This document shows positions 26,084-36,410 of a stretch of 64,000 nucleotides of DNA, one piece after another. The stretch comes from Rudaea cellulosilytica DSM 22992 (GTDB taxonomy: Bacteria > Pseudomonadota > Gammaproteobacteria > Xanthomonadales > Rhodanobacteraceae): NCBI RefSeq assembly GCF_000378125.1, contig NZ_KB899241.1:221092-285091 (forward strand), read 5' to 3'. Position numbers and translations under genes: made by a program. The notes beneath the pieces were generated by a model. The model ran no database searches. It was given only the letters and a program-made list of their open reading frames with translations, and was not told the DNA's origin. Numbering within the stretch: position 1 is the first letter of the stretch; each line of letters opens with the position of its first letter.

Positions 26084-26089
26084 TAGAAT
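26084..26089 (+). promoter_or_regulatory. Candidate -10 box for sdaA
   Basis: TAGAAT lies about 98 bases before the sdaA ATG in the gap from the divergent glutaredoxin-like gene. The -35 is not clear. The leader between it and the gene contains the arms GCCGCA...TGCGGC-like but nothing I can name. Confidence 0.35.
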
Positions 26090-26186
26090 AGCGCAGCGGG
26101 CAAATCCGCATTCTGTCCAAGTTCAGCCGCGCCGCACAGCGGCGACGGCTGCAACGCGGACGTTGCCGCAACCTTCCGGAATAGCC

Positions 26187-27569
26187 ATGGCCGTCAGCGT
26201 TTTCGACCTGTTCAAGATCGGCGTTGGTCCCTCGTCCTCGCACACGGTCGGGCCGATGCGTGCGGCTGCACGCTTCTGCACGCGCTGGCTCGAAGAAAAG
26301 GGCGATCTCGCGCGCGTCGCGCGCATCCGCGCCGAGGTATTCGGTTCGCTCGCGCTGACCGGGCGCGGCCACGGCACCGACAAGGCCGTGCTCTGCGGCA
26401 TCGAGGGCGAGTGGCCGGACAAGATCGATCCCGATTCGATTCCCGATCGCCTCAAACGCATCCGCGAGGCGAAGAAGATCCGCGTGCTCGGCAAGCACGA
26501 TATTGCGTTCGACGAAAAAACCGATCTGGTCATGAACAAGCGCCAGAAGCTGCCGTTCCACACCAACGGCATGCGTTTCACCGCGTTCGACGCGCAAGGC
26601 GAAGTGATCGCGACGCGCGATTACTACTCGGTCGGCGGTGGCTTTGTCGTCAACACCGACGAGGCAGCCGACGACAAGATCGTGCCCGATGCTACGCCGC
26701 TGCCTTACCCGTTTTCGTCGGGCGATGAATTGCTCAAGCTCTGCGCGGAGTCGGGCAAGACGATCGCGCAACTGATGCTCGAGAACGAAAAGGTCTGGCG
26801 CAGCGAAGCCGAGGTGCGTAGCGGCCTTTTGACGATCTGGAAGGCGATGGCCGACTGCGTCGCGCGGGGCATGCGCGAGAAAGGCACGCTGCCGGGCGGA
26901 CTGAAGGTGCTGCGCCGCGCGCCGACGCTGTCTGAGGAATTGCGCAACCGGCCCGAAGCGGCGCTGCGCGATCCGTTGACGATCCTCGACTGGGTCAATC
27001 TGTATGCGCTCGCGGTCAACGAAGAAAATGCCGCCGGCGGCCGCGTCGTCACCGCACCGACCAACGGCGCGGCCGGCATCATTCCGTCCGTGCTGCACTA
27101 TTACGAGCGCTTCGCGCCCGGCGCGAACGACGCCGGCATCGTCGATTTCCTGTTGACCGCCGGCGCGATCGGCATTCTCTACAAGGAGAACGCCTCGATC
27201 TCTGGCGCCGAAGTCGGCTGCCAGGGCGAAGTCGGCGTGGCCTGCTCGATGGCCGCGGGCGGCCTCACCGCCGTGCTCGGCGGCAACATTTATCAGGTCG
27301 AGAACGCTGCGGAAATCGGCATGGAACACAACCTCGGCCTCACCTGCGATCCGATTGGCGGCCTCGTGCAGATTCCATGCATTGAACGCAACGCGATGGG
27401 CGCGGTCAAAGCGATCAATGCGCAGCGCATGGCTTTGCGCGGCGACGGCAAGCATCGCGTCTCGCTCGACAAGGTCATCAAGACGATGCGCGATACCGGA
27501 CGCGACATGCAGGACAAATACAAGGAAACGAGTCGCGGCGGCCTCGCCGTGAACGTCATCGAATGCTGA
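26187..27569 (+). CDS. sdaA: L-serine ammonia-lyase
   Basis: A 460-residue one-chain iron-sulfur L-serine dehydratase, close in length to E. coli SdaA (454). It converts L-serine to pyruvate and ammonia in the cytoplasm. The N-terminal beta domain starts [19 protein letters not shown], a family signature. The C-terminal alpha domain has [14 protein letters not shown]. Cluster-ligand cysteines are seen in [13 protein letters not shown] and [18 protein letters not shown]. The start MAVSV follows GGAA. Its last seven bases overlap the chitinase-like gene. Confidence 0.95.
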   Translation: MAVSVFDLFKIGVGPSSSHTVGPMRAAARFCTRWLEEKGDLARVARIRAEVFGSLALTGRGHGTDKAVLCGIEGEWPDKIDPDSIPDRLKRIREAKKIRVLGKHDIAFDEKTDLVMNKRQKLPFHTNGMRFTAFDAQGEVIATRDYYSVGGGFVVNTDEAADDKIVPDATPLPYPFSSGDELLKLCAESGKTIAQLMLENEKVWRSEAEVRSGLLTIWKAMADCVARGMREKGTLPGGLKVLRRAPTLSEELRNRPEAALRDPLTILDWVNLYALAVNEENAAGGRVVTAPTNGAAGIIPSVLHYYERFAPGANDAGIVDFLLTAGAIGILYKENASISGAEVGCQGEVGVACSMAAGGLTAVLGGNIYQVENAAEIGMEHNLGLTCDPIGGLVQIPCIERNAMGAVKAINAQRMALRGDGKHRVSLDKVIKTMRDTGRDMQDKYKETSRGGLAVNVIEC

Positions 27570-28687
27570 CCCCTCTGAACCGGATTTTCGCCGCGCTGCT
27601 GCTCGGCTTCGCGCTGCATGCGCACGCACAGGACTATCGCATCGTCGGGTATGTCGGCGCGCGCAATGCCGACGACCGCTGGGATCCCGGCAAGGTCGAC
27701 ACGTTGATCTTCGCCTTCGCCGGGGTGCACGACGGCGAGGTGGCGCTGGACGACAAGGCGATTCCCCGCCTGCAGCGCATTCTCGCGCTGAAAGCCGATC
27801 ATCCGCGCCTGCGCGTGATGATTTCGGTCGGCGGCTGGGGCTCCGGTGGATTTTCCGAAGCCGCCGCGACCGCGCAGGGCCGCCAGCGTTTTGCACGCAG
27901 CGCCGCGGCCATGCTTCGCGCGCAGCATGTCGACGGACTCGACGTGGATTGGGAATATCCCGGCCACCACGAGAGCGGAATCGCGTCGAGCGAACGGGAT
28001 CGCGCGAATTTCACCGCGCTGCTTGCGGAAGTTCGCGCCCGGCTCGACGAAGCATCCGCGCTCGAAGGCCGCCACGACGCGGACCGTTATACATTGAGCA
28101 TTGCCATCGCCGATGGGGAGTTCGTCGACCACATCGATCTCGCCGGCGTCGACCGGCAGATCGACTGGTTCAACATGATGACCTACGACTTCGTCAACGG
28201 CCTGACCCCGACCACGGGACATCACAGCGGCCTGCACGCATCGACGCTGACGCCGCCGACCGCGCGCACGACCGATCGCGCGGTGAAGCAGTTTCTCGCC
28301 GCCGGTGTCGCTGCGCACAAGCTGGTGATTGGCGCCGCGTTCTACGGGCGCGAATTCGCCGAAGTGGACCCGGCACACGATGGCCTGTACCAGCACTACG
28401 GCCATTTCGTCGCGTACCGGGGCTGGAAAGTGCTCGGGTCCGACTACATCGACAAGAATGGTTATCAGCGCCGCTGGGATGCCGAAGCACAGGCACCGTT
28501 CTTGTGGAACGAAAAGACGCAGCACTTCGTCAGTTACGAAGACCCGCAGGCACTGAAAGCGAAAATCGCCTTTGTCCGGTCGAATCACTTGGGTGGCATC
28601 ATGTACTGGGAACAGGACGAAGACCCGAAAGGCGAGTTGCTCGACGTGCTGTGGAACGGGCTGCATGGGGCGCCCGCGAAGCCCTAG
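27563..28687 (+). CDS. Exported glycoside hydrolase family 18 protein
   Basis: A 374-residue chitinase-like enzyme with a signal peptide ([15 protein letters not shown]). The TIM barrel shows [15 protein letters not shown], the catalytic [11 protein letters not shown] with the proton-donor Glu, and [12 protein letters not shown] late MYWEQDEDP completes the GH18 set. The substrate is probably chitin or another GlcNAc polymer outside the inner membrane. The ATG lies within the end of sdaA (7-bp overlap), an odd partner, suggesting cotranscription rather than a functional link. The M23 peptidase gene follows after 25 bp. Confidence 0.92.
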   Translation: MLTPLNRIFAALLLGFALHAHAQDYRIVGYVGARNADDRWDPGKVDTLIFAFAGVHDGEVALDDKAIPRLQRILALKADHPRLRVMISVGGWGSGGFSEAAATAQGRQRFARSAAAMLRAQHVDGLDVDWEYPGHHESGIASSERDRANFTALLAEVRARLDEASALEGRHDADRYTLSIAIADGEFVDHIDLAGVDRQIDWFNMMTYDFVNGLTPTTGHHSGLHASTLTPPTARTTDRAVKQFLAAGVAAHKLVIGAAFYGREFAEVDPAHDGLYQHYGHFVAYRGWKVLGSDYIDKNGYQRRWDAEAQAPFLWNEKTQHFVSYEDPQALKAKIAFVRSNHLGGIMYWEQDEDPKGELLDVLWNGLHGAPAKP

Positions 28688-28712
28688 CCCAGGTTTTCTG
28701 GCGGAGTCGCAA

Positions 28713-29669
28713 GTGCAGACGAAACGTGCCTCGAAACTGTCCCTGGCGACATTTGCATTCGCGCTCGCCGGCCTTATCGTGACGGCGCATGCCAAGCACA
28801 TGTACCAGTACACTGATGCGCAGGGCATCGTGCACTTCACCGACGTCAAGCCGCCGGACAATACGCCGGGAGTGAAATCCATACTCGTGCACACGGATGC
28901 GCAACCGCTGCTGCGCTCGCGCGAGGACGGAACGGACGAGGATCGTACGATCGTTTTCGTCAACAGCACGGGCGGCCCGATCACGGTCGAGATCGACGTC
29001 ACCGACGCGAAGAACGTGCGCACCGAGCCCGAGGTGCTGCCGGCACGCGTGGTGCTGCCCGGCCGCAGCGAGACGCGCGCACTGCATATCGTCGCGACCA
29101 ACCCGGCGGCGGGCTTCCGTTACGGCTACAAATACACTTACATGCCCGGCGATTTTCGCGCGGCACCCGACGAGAGCGCGCGTTACGCGCTGCCGTTCCC
29201 GGCCTACCTTAAGCTTCGCATCAACCAGGCCTTCGGCGGCAAGTTCAGCCATACCGAGGCGCAGAACAAGTACGCCGTCGACTTCGGCATGCCCGAAGGC
29301 ACGCCGGTGCTCGCCGCACGCGACGGCATCGTCATGACGGTCGACAACGACTACTACGGCAACGGCCTCGATATGGACAAGTACGGCGACCGCGCCAACA
29401 ACGTGCGCATCGTGCACGCCGACGGCACGATGGCCGTATACGCGCACCTGCAGCTCGAAAGCGCGCGCGTCCAGGTCGGCGACCAGGTGCGCGCCGGACA
29501 AGTGCTGGCGCTGTCGGGTGATACGGGTTACACGAACGGGCCGCACCTGCACTTCGTCGTCCAGCGCAATGCGGACATGACGATGCTGGCGGTGCCGATC
29601 CAACTCGTCGGCGCGGACGGCAAAATCCTCACCCCGGAGGAAGGCATGAGCGTGGGCGGGACGCCGTAG
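28713..29669 (+). CDS. M23 family peptidase with DUF4124-like N-domain
   Basis: A 318-residue exported protein. The signal peptide is LSLATFAFALAGLIVTAHA. A DUF4124-like strand (MYQYTDAQGIVHFTDVKPP) follows, then a beta domain. The LytM/M23 fold has the zinc ligands in the H..D pattern of KFSHTEAQNKYAVDFGMPEG and in GPHLHFVVQ. Such proteins cut peptidoglycan cross-links, or are inactive activators when ligands are lost; here they look complete. The GTG start at 28713 has GGAG upstream. It ends just before the prfC promoter. Confidence 0.87.
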   Translation: MQTKRASKLSLATFAFALAGLIVTAHAKHMYQYTDAQGIVHFTDVKPPDNTPGVKSILVHTDAQPLLRSREDGTDEDRTIVFVNSTGGPITVEIDVTDAKNVRTEPEVLPARVVLPGRSETRALHIVATNPAAGFRYGYKYTYMPGDFRAAPDESARYALPFPAYLKLRINQAFGGKFSHTEAQNKYAVDFGMPEGTPVLAARDGIVMTVDNDYYGNGLDMDKYGDRANNVRIVHADGTMAVYAHLQLESARVQVGDQVRAGQVLALSGDTGYTNGPHLHFVVQRNADMTMLAVPIQLVGADGKILTPEEGMSVGGTP

Positions 29670-29681
29670 CCGCGCTGCGGC

Positions 29682-29687
29682 TATAAT
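29682..29687 (+). promoter_or_regulatory. -10 box of the prfC promoter
   Basis: A perfect TATAAT follows the M23 gene. The expected -35 region is GC-rich and weak. The transcript would start near 29694 and run through a REP doublet before prfC. Confidence 0.5.
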
Positions 29688-29710
29688 GCGCGCCCCGTCC
29701 GCATCCCCTT

Positions 29711-29828
29711 TGCCATTCCGGCGAATGGCCTGAATTCGCCATGCCGGCGAAGGCCGGCATCCATTTTATCTTCGCTTTTCGTCTTTGAGCCGAAAGCAAG
29801 ATGGATTCCGGCTTGCGCCGGGATGACA
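29711..29828. repeat. REP doublet (REPIN-like)
   Basis: Two palindromes lie head to head: one with arms ATGCCGGC (29741-29748) and GCCGGCAT (29753-29760), one with ATTCCGGC and GCCGGGAT (about 29804-29823). The sequence between them also pairs (CATCCAT with ATGGATT-type, and GCTTTTCG with CGAAAGC), so the whole 90-odd bases can fold into one long hairpin. This is the plan of REPINs and BIMEs in gammaproteobacteria. Confidence 0.75.
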
Positions 29829-29838
29829 GCACAAAGAC

Positions 29839-31437
<1,599 letters not shown>

Positions 31438-31452
31438 TCCCGCGGCTAGGGT

Positions 31453-31643
31453 TTAGTCGCGGTTGCGCACCGCGGCCACGCCGAGTTCGAAATAGTACTG
31501 CCCCGGTCGCGCCGATGCGGCCACGGAACCTTCCGGTGCAGTCGGGTAGAAACCCGTCACTCACCCAGGCATTGAAAATGCTGCCGCAACGATCAAACCG
31601 ATACCGCCGCAAAAAACGTGGGAAGCCGCTGTTGCATAACCAT
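31453..31643 (-). pseudogene. Decayed, truncated paralogue of the Sel1-type gene
   Basis: A Shine-Dalgarno GGAGGA and ATG (31643) open a frame reading MVMQQRLPTFFAAVSV, like a signal peptide, which stops at a TGA after 16 codons. In another frame the signal continues as LIVAAAFSMPG, then a second TGA, then a stretch ending SARPGQYYFELGVAAVRNRD and a stop at 31453. That last part matches SARPGEYYYNLGADAVRHKD in the intact neighbour at 31671. At least one frameshift and one stop separate the parts, and homology ends abruptly 16 bases from the prfC stop, so I call it a relic of a tandem duplicate. Confidence 0.7.
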
Positions 31644-31670
31644 GTCCTCCGGAGCCGCGAAAGAGGCGTA

Positions 31671-32489
31671 CTACTGCTTGCCCTGCTCGTCGTTCCGCGG
31701 CGAGTCGCCGTTGTTCTTTTGAACCGGCTTGCTTTCGCCGACGGTGGTCGGTTCCCCGACTGTCGCCACGCCTTGTTGCAGGTGCGGATCGTAGGGGTTG
31801 TCCGTGGAACGCAGCTCGCGGTACGCGATCGTGCCATCAATGCCTGTGGTGCCGGTGATGTCGCGGCCCGAATCCATCGGCGTCGGCGAAGAATTTCCTT
31901 GTTTGCCCGGCGTGGGAATGTAGCGCTGATTGAGATTGCCGACCGAAACCGGCCCGTTCTCGGCTCCGAGATGCGACCCCGTGGCGCTGTCGCGCACCTC
32001 GCGCCAGCGCAATTTCGCACGCGGTAGCGCAACGGCATCACCGTAGCTAGGAAGCAGTTCCTGCAGGATCCGCTCGGCCTGTGCCAGGCCTTGCTTGTCG
32101 AGCTGCATCGCGATCAAGTTGCGCGCCTCGACATATTGCTTGTCGTTGCGCTCGGCCGCGAGCGTCATCCACGCCATTGCGCGCGGCATGTCGACCGCTA
32201 CGCCTTCGCCGCGCGCATAGATCACACCAAGGTTGAATTCGGCCGTCTTGTACGCCCACGAAGCGGCAACCTGGTACATCTCCACGGCATGCGGATAGTC
32301 CTTGTGGCGAACCGCATCGGCGCCGAGGTTGTAGTAGTACTCGCCGGGTCGCGCCGACAGCATCAGTGAATCCTGCGCGGCCGACGACGGGGTTACGTAC
32401 AGATCCGCCGCGCGGAGCGGCAAAACCGTCATCATTGCCGCTGTCAGCATCACGGCGCAAAACATTTTCGGTCCAGAACGCGATCTCAT
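31671..32489 (-). CDS. Exported Sel1/TPR-repeat protein
   Basis: A 272-residue exported protein. A signal peptide (FCAVMLTAAMMTVLPLRAA) is followed by two Sel1-like alpha repeats: EYYYNLGADAVRHKDYPHAVEMYQVAAS and KTAEFNLGVIYARGEGVAVDMPRAMAWMTLAAER. The C-terminal 120 residues are polar, Pro/Gly/Asn rich and probably disordered. Sel1 repeats mediate protein contacts in the periplasm; partner unknown. A decayed partial copy lies directly downstream. AT-rich DNA (about 32500-32544) separates it from the CBS gene. Confidence 0.75.
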   Translation of the reverse strand: MRSRSGPKMFCAVMLTAAMMTVLPLRAADLYVTPSSAAQDSLMLSARPGEYYYNLGADAVRHKDYPHAVEMYQVAASWAYKTAEFNLGVIYARGEGVAVDMPRAMAWMTLAAERNDKQYVEARNLIAMQLDKQGLAQAERILQELLPSYGDAVALPRAKLRWREVRDSATGSHLGAENGPVSVGNLNQRYIPTPGKQGNSSPTPMDSGRDITGTTGIDGTIAYRELRSTDNPYDPHLQQGVATVGEPTTVGESKPVQKNNGDSPRNDEQGKQ

Positions 32490-32544
32490 TTCACACTCCC
32501 CATCGAAAACTACGAAGGAAATAGTACGAATGAGATCGTAGTAT

Positions 32545-32970
32545 CTATCCGGAAATGTATCTCTGCAACTGCTCGAGCTGTTCGGCCTGATCGTCGATCA
32601 CGGCCTTGACCAGATCGCCGATCGAAAGCATGCCGACGACTTTGCCATTCTCGACCACGGGCAGATGGCGGATGTGCTTGTCGGTGACCACGCGCATGCA
32701 GCGATGCACGGTGTCGCCGGGCGCCACGCTGATAACGTTCGCAGTCATGATGTCGCGCACCGGCGTGTCGCTCGATGAGCGCCCCTTGAGGATGACCTTG
32801 CGCGCATAGTCACGCTCGGAAACGATGCCGAGCAGTTCCTCGCCGCGCATCACGAGCAGCGCGCCGACGAACTTGTCGGCCATGAGCTGGATCGCCGCGA
32901 GTACGGGCTGATCGGGACCGATCGAGTAGATCTCACGCTTGTCTTCGATCAATTGCTTGACGATACGCAT
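32545..32970 (-). CDS. CBS-domain pair protein
   Basis: A 141-residue cytoplasmic protein with two CBS motifs forming one Bateman module: IYSIGPDQPVLAAIQLMADKFVGALLVM...GIVSERDYARKVI and VISVAPGDTVHRCMRVVTDKHIRHLPVV...GMLSIGDLVKAVI. Such modules bind adenosyl nucleotides and regulate partners. No partner domain is fused. The start MRIVKQ is supported by GGAG just upstream. It is in its own transcriptional setting between the Sel1-type and glycosyltransferase genes. Confidence 0.92.
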   Translation of the reverse strand: MRIVKQLIEDKREIYSIGPDQPVLAAIQLMADKFVGALLVMRGEELLGIVSERDYARKVILKGRSSSDTPVRDIMTANVISVAPGDTVHRCMRVVTDKHIRHLPVVENGKVVGMLSIGDLVKAVIDDQAEQLEQLQRYISG

Positions 32971-33016
32971 CGGAGTACTCCTTCAGCAATGGAATAGCTC
33001 TTCGTTCCGCTTGAAT

Positions 33017-34006
33017 CTAGTTTACGCTTTCGGGAGCGGAATGGCGCCGTGCATCTCCAACCGATGCGCTCTCCGATTGTGATGCGGGAGCCAACTCGTC
33101 GATCAAATACAGCGGCCGCTGCTTCGTTTCGATGTACATGCGCCCGAGGTATTCGCCGATCATGCCTAGAGCCATCAGTTGCACGCCGCCGAGAAACAGG
33201 ATCACGAGCATCAGCGTGGGATAGCCCTGCACCGCATCGCCGAGCAGCAGCGCCTTGCCGAACACCCACACCGCGTAGACAAAAGCCAGCGCCGCCGTGC
33301 CGAGGCCCACGTATGTCGCCAGCTTCAGTGGCGCAGTCGAGAACGAGGTGATGCCCTCGAGCGCAAAATTCCACAGGCGCCAGTAATTGAACTTGCTTTC
33401 GCCGGCAAAGCGCGCATCGCGCTCGTAGACGATCGACTTCTGCTTGTAGCCGATCCAGGTGAACAGGCCCTTCATGAAGCGCTGGCGTTCGCGCAGGCGC
33501 TTGAGCGCTTCGAGTGCACGCCGACTCATGAGGCGGAAGTCGCCGGTGTCGCGCGGCACCGGCGTGGCGCTGAGCCTTTCCATGACCCGATAGAACGCGG
33601 CCGAGGTGAATTTTTTCAGCGGCGTCTCGCCCGCGCGCGTGGAGCGCGTGCCGTAGACGACATCGTAACCTTCGCGCCACAGTCCGATGAATTTCGGTAT
33701 CAGTTCGGGCGGATCCTGCAGGTCGGCATCGATGACGACGACGGCGTCCGAATCGGCCGCGTCGAGTCCGGCGGTCAGCGCGAGTTCCTTGCCGAAGTTG
33801 CGCGCGAGCTTGAGCGTGGCCACACGCGCATCGGCTTCGCGCAGGCTGCTCATCACCGCATAGGTGTCGTCGCGGCTGCCGTCGTCGACATAGAGCACCT
33901 CACACTGCATGTCGAGCTTGTCGAACACGGCGGCGAGCCGCGCATGGAACTCGCGCAGGCTTTCGCCTTCGTTGTACGCGGGGACGACGACGCTGAGCTT
34001 GGCCAT
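33017..34006 (-). CDS. Family 2 glycosyltransferase, polyprenyl-phosphate type
   Basis: A 329-residue enzyme. The GT-A domain opens LSVVVPAYNEGESL and has the metal-binding DAD in VVIDADLQDPPEL and a YGTRSTRAGETP loop. Two transmembrane helices near the C-terminus (LATYVGLGTAALAFVYAVWVF and TLMLVILFLGGVQLMALGMIG) place it with GtrB/ArnC-like enzymes, which load a sugar onto undecaprenyl phosphate for later transfer to lipid A, O-antigen or protein. The sugar is unknown. The start MAKLSVV is where the family begins; longer frames upstream are non-homologous. Confidence 0.88.
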   Translation of the reverse strand: MAKLSVVVPAYNEGESLREFHARLAAVFDKLDMQCEVLYVDDGSRDDTYAVMSSLREADARVATLKLARNFGKELALTAGLDAADSDAVVVIDADLQDPPELIPKFIGLWREGYDVVYGTRSTRAGETPLKKFTSAAFYRVMERLSATPVPRDTGDFRLMSRRALEALKRLRERQRFMKGLFTWIGYKQKSIVYERDARFAGESKFNYWRLWNFALEGITSFSTAPLKLATYVGLGTAALAFVYAVWVFGKALLLGDAVQGYPTLMLVILFLGGVQLMALGMIGEYLGRMYIETKQRPLYLIDELAPASQSESASVGDARRHSAPESVN

Positions 34007-34095
34007 GCAGGGAAATCGCGCAGACTGAACCGGATGATCGAATGCTAGCCGAAGCGCGTGACGATCGACACCGCGGCATGCGCCGCGTCCAGCAC

Positions 34096-34815
34096 CTAGC
34101 GGGCGAGGTAGGCCGGGCCGCCAAGCTGGCGCACCTGTCGCTCGATCCAGGCCGCGCGGCGCAGCATGTAGGCCGACGGCGCGTCGACGTGCAGTTTCAC
34201 CGGGTTGGGCAGGCTCGCGGCAAGCAGAGCAGATTCGCGAACGCTCAGGTCGCGCGCGGGCTTGCCGAAAAATTGCCGCGCTGCCGCCTCGGCGCCGTAG
34301 ATGCCGTCGCCGAATTCGGCGATGTTCGCGTAGACCTCGAGGATGCGCGCCTTCGGCCAAGTCAGCTCGATCAGCACGGTAAAATGTGCCTCCAACCCTT
34401 TGCGCACCAAACTGCGCCCGTTCCACAGGAACAGGTTCTTCGCGGTCTGTTGCGAGATCGTGCTCGCGCCGCGCAAGCGCGCGCCCTCGTCTGCATCGTC
34501 CATCGCCTCGCCGATCGCTTGCAGGTCGAAGCCGTGGTGCAGCGGAAACTTCTGGTCTTCCGCCGCGACGAGCGCGATCGGCAGTTCCGGCGACATCTGC
34601 GTCAGCGGCACGAAGCGCTGCTTCAAAGCGAAGCCACTCTCTCCGTCACGCCAAGCCTGGATGCGGCGTTCGACCATGAACGCAGAGGTCGACGGCGAGG
34701 CGAAACGCAGGATCAGCACCGGCAGCCAGGTCAACGCCAGCATCGCAAGTGCAATCACCGCCAGGCGGCGCGGCCAGCGTCGCCGTCGCGATTGCGGGCG
34801 TAAGGGAAGCTTCAT
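34096..34815 (-). CDS. mtgA: Monofunctional peptidoglycan glycosyltransferase
   Basis: A 239-residue inner-membrane enzyme that polymerises lipid II into glycan strands. A short basic N-terminus leads to one transmembrane helix (LAVIALAMLALTWLPVLIL). The GT51 domain has the catalytic Glu in AAEDQKFPLHHGFD, then GASTISQQTAKNLFLW, ELTWPKARILEVYANIAEFG and GIYGAEAAARQFF, the standard motif set. Length matches E. coli MtgA (242). Transcribed towards the glycosyltransferase gene, from which it is separated by 89 bp. Confidence 0.96.
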   Translation of the reverse strand: MKLPLRPQSRRRRWPRRLAVIALAMLALTWLPVLILRFASPSTSAFMVERRIQAWRDGESGFALKQRFVPLTQMSPELPIALVAAEDQKFPLHHGFDLQAIGEAMDDADEGARLRGASTISQQTAKNLFLWNGRSLVRKGLEAHFTVLIELTWPKARILEVYANIAEFGDGIYGAEAAARQFFGKPARDLSVRESALLAASLPNPVKLHVDAPSAYMLRRAAWIERQVRQLGGPAYLAR

Positions 34816-35060
34816 GCGGGCAAGAATTCAGGGTGGCAGCTTAAGAAACCGGCCGCCAGCGCGCGAGTTTGCCACGGCTGCGATTGCCCGCACGCAATGG
34901 AATGTGATTCATTTGGCACAAATGGCGGAAAATGATTGTTAGGTTTTCATAAATGAGATAGCATCGGGTGGCTGCCGAACATGTGGTTTTGCCAACTGCG
35001 GCAGGGAACTAAAGCTGGAAGTGAATACTCTTTAACCACCGGAACCGGTAGCCGGATTTC

Positions 35061-36101
35061 ATGCGCAAACTGCTCGCCCTGATGCTGACTGCTTCGATGC
35101 CGCTCGCCGGCGTCGCGCAGTCGCCTGCGCCTGCGCATCTCCAGTCGCCGCAGCCCGCGCCGCAACTGCTTGAACAAATGCTCGGCTCGAGCAGCCTGCT
35201 CGGCGGATCGGATGCGCGTGCCGTTCCGCTCTGGAGCACCCCCGACGGCCGCATCCTGACCTTGGTTTCGGCCGGCAGCAATCACAACCCTACCCTGCCC
35301 AAGTCGCCGCAGATCGGTGGTGCGAGCGAATGGCGGCTGATCGACGTCACCAACCTCGTCTCCGGCGGTCTGCTGATGCGCATCGGCAACAATGCCAATG
35401 CGCAAGTCAGCCTGAGTCGCTCCGCACTGCAGGCGCCGCTCGCCGCAGGCTGCGCATCTGCGACTCCGTGCCTGGGTCCCAGCGCGTTGGCGCGCGGCGG
35501 TGACTTCCGCCTCGGCTCGGCCTGGTTCCCGTCCGACAGCATCGAGCTCGGCCTAAGCTACGACATGGCTTGGCTGCACCACGACAATACGGCCAGTGCC
35601 TACAGCGCCCCCAGCTACGGACTTGCCGGTTTGGGCAGCCCGTTGTCGCCGCTCGGCCTGTCCGGCTATTCGCTGCTGGACGCGCAAAGCTCGCAGGTCA
35701 ATGCGCTTGGCCGCTTCCGCCTCGCCGATGAGCAGTCGCTCAACTTCGGCGCCAGCCTCGGCCGTATCCAGCTCTCTGTCCCCGGCACGACCACGCCGCT
35801 GACCAGCCTCAACCTGGCCGCGGTCAGTTTCGGCGTGCAATACGGCTCGTTCGGTGGCGATGTGACCGGTCATGTGCTCAGCCCGACAGATGCGCTCGGC
35901 ACCAGTGCAGCCAGTTCGCGCCTGACCGGAGTCGACCTCGGCATCTCCTGGCGCACGCCCTGGAGCGGCATGTTCCGCTTCGGCACGCAAAACCTGTGGT
36001 CTTCCGGCAACCTGCCCTATCTCAACAACGGCCCCGTCTCGCGCGAAATCGAATCGAGCCAGGCGCGCGTGCCTTACGTGCAGTACCACCAGGATCTCTG
36101 A
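35061..36101 (+). CDS. Exported protein of unknown function, barrel-like
   Basis: A 346-residue exported protein with signal KLLALMLTASMPLAGVAQ. The mature part has a Pro/Gln/Ala-rich start, then regular strands of alternating polar and hydrophobic residues with many Ser/Gly (IELGLSYDMAWLHHD, SLNFGASLGRIQLSVPG, AAVSFGVQYGSFGGDVTGHV, GVDLGISWRTPWSGMFRFGTQNLW), suggesting a beta-barrel or beta-rich outer-membrane protein. It ends YVQYHQDL rather than Phe. I do not recognise the family. It is followed by a 309-bp gap before the first TonB receptor. Confidence 0.6.
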   Translation: MRKLLALMLTASMPLAGVAQSPAPAHLQSPQPAPQLLEQMLGSSSLLGGSDARAVPLWSTPDGRILTLVSAGSNHNPTLPKSPQIGGASEWRLIDVTNLVSGGLLMRIGNNANAQVSLSRSALQAPLAAGCASATPCLGPSALARGGDFRLGSAWFPSDSIELGLSYDMAWLHHDNTASAYSAPSYGLAGLGSPLSPLGLSGYSLLDAQSSQVNALGRFRLADEQSLNFGASLGRIQLSVPGTTTPLTSLNLAAVSFGVQYGSFGGDVTGHVLSPTDALGTSAASSRLTGVDLGISWRTPWSGMFRFGTQNLWSSGNLPYLNNGPVSREIESSQARVPYVQYHQDL

Positions 36102-36286
36102 TCCCTGTCGCCGCCCGCTGGCGACGCCCGACGCAGCTTTCCTCGCATCGCCTCTAAGCGGCCGCGCTCATTGCCGGCCTAAGCGATAGCGTCGCCGCCA
36201 ACCACCCTTTTCGCCCATCCATCGTGTCGTGATGGTCTCCACAATTTATGCGCGAGTGTAAGTAAATGAAAGAAAATTTGTTCCAC

Positions 36287-36310
36287 TGTTAAATATTTGT
36301 TGCTAACATC
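36287..36310 (+). promoter_or_regulatory. Conserved element upstream of TonB receptor 1
   Basis: The 24-bp stretch begins TGTTAA and contains ATTTGTTGCTAACAT. It matches 20 of 24 positions with the element at 39322 and lies at nearly the same distance from the start codon (about 100 bp versus 105). TGCTAACAT fits an extended -10 promoter (TGn then TAACAT). The rest of the 309-bp gap (36102-36410) is otherwise AT-rich near 36240-36320 and shows no gene. Confidence 0.6.
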
Positions 36311-36410
36311 TTAAATTCGTATGCCCCTGCCTTGGTTCCAGTCCCGGAAGTCTTCCGGCAGGGTGCTATTTCGATGAATTTTCACTTCACCCGTTGGGGA
36401 GCGTAGATAT

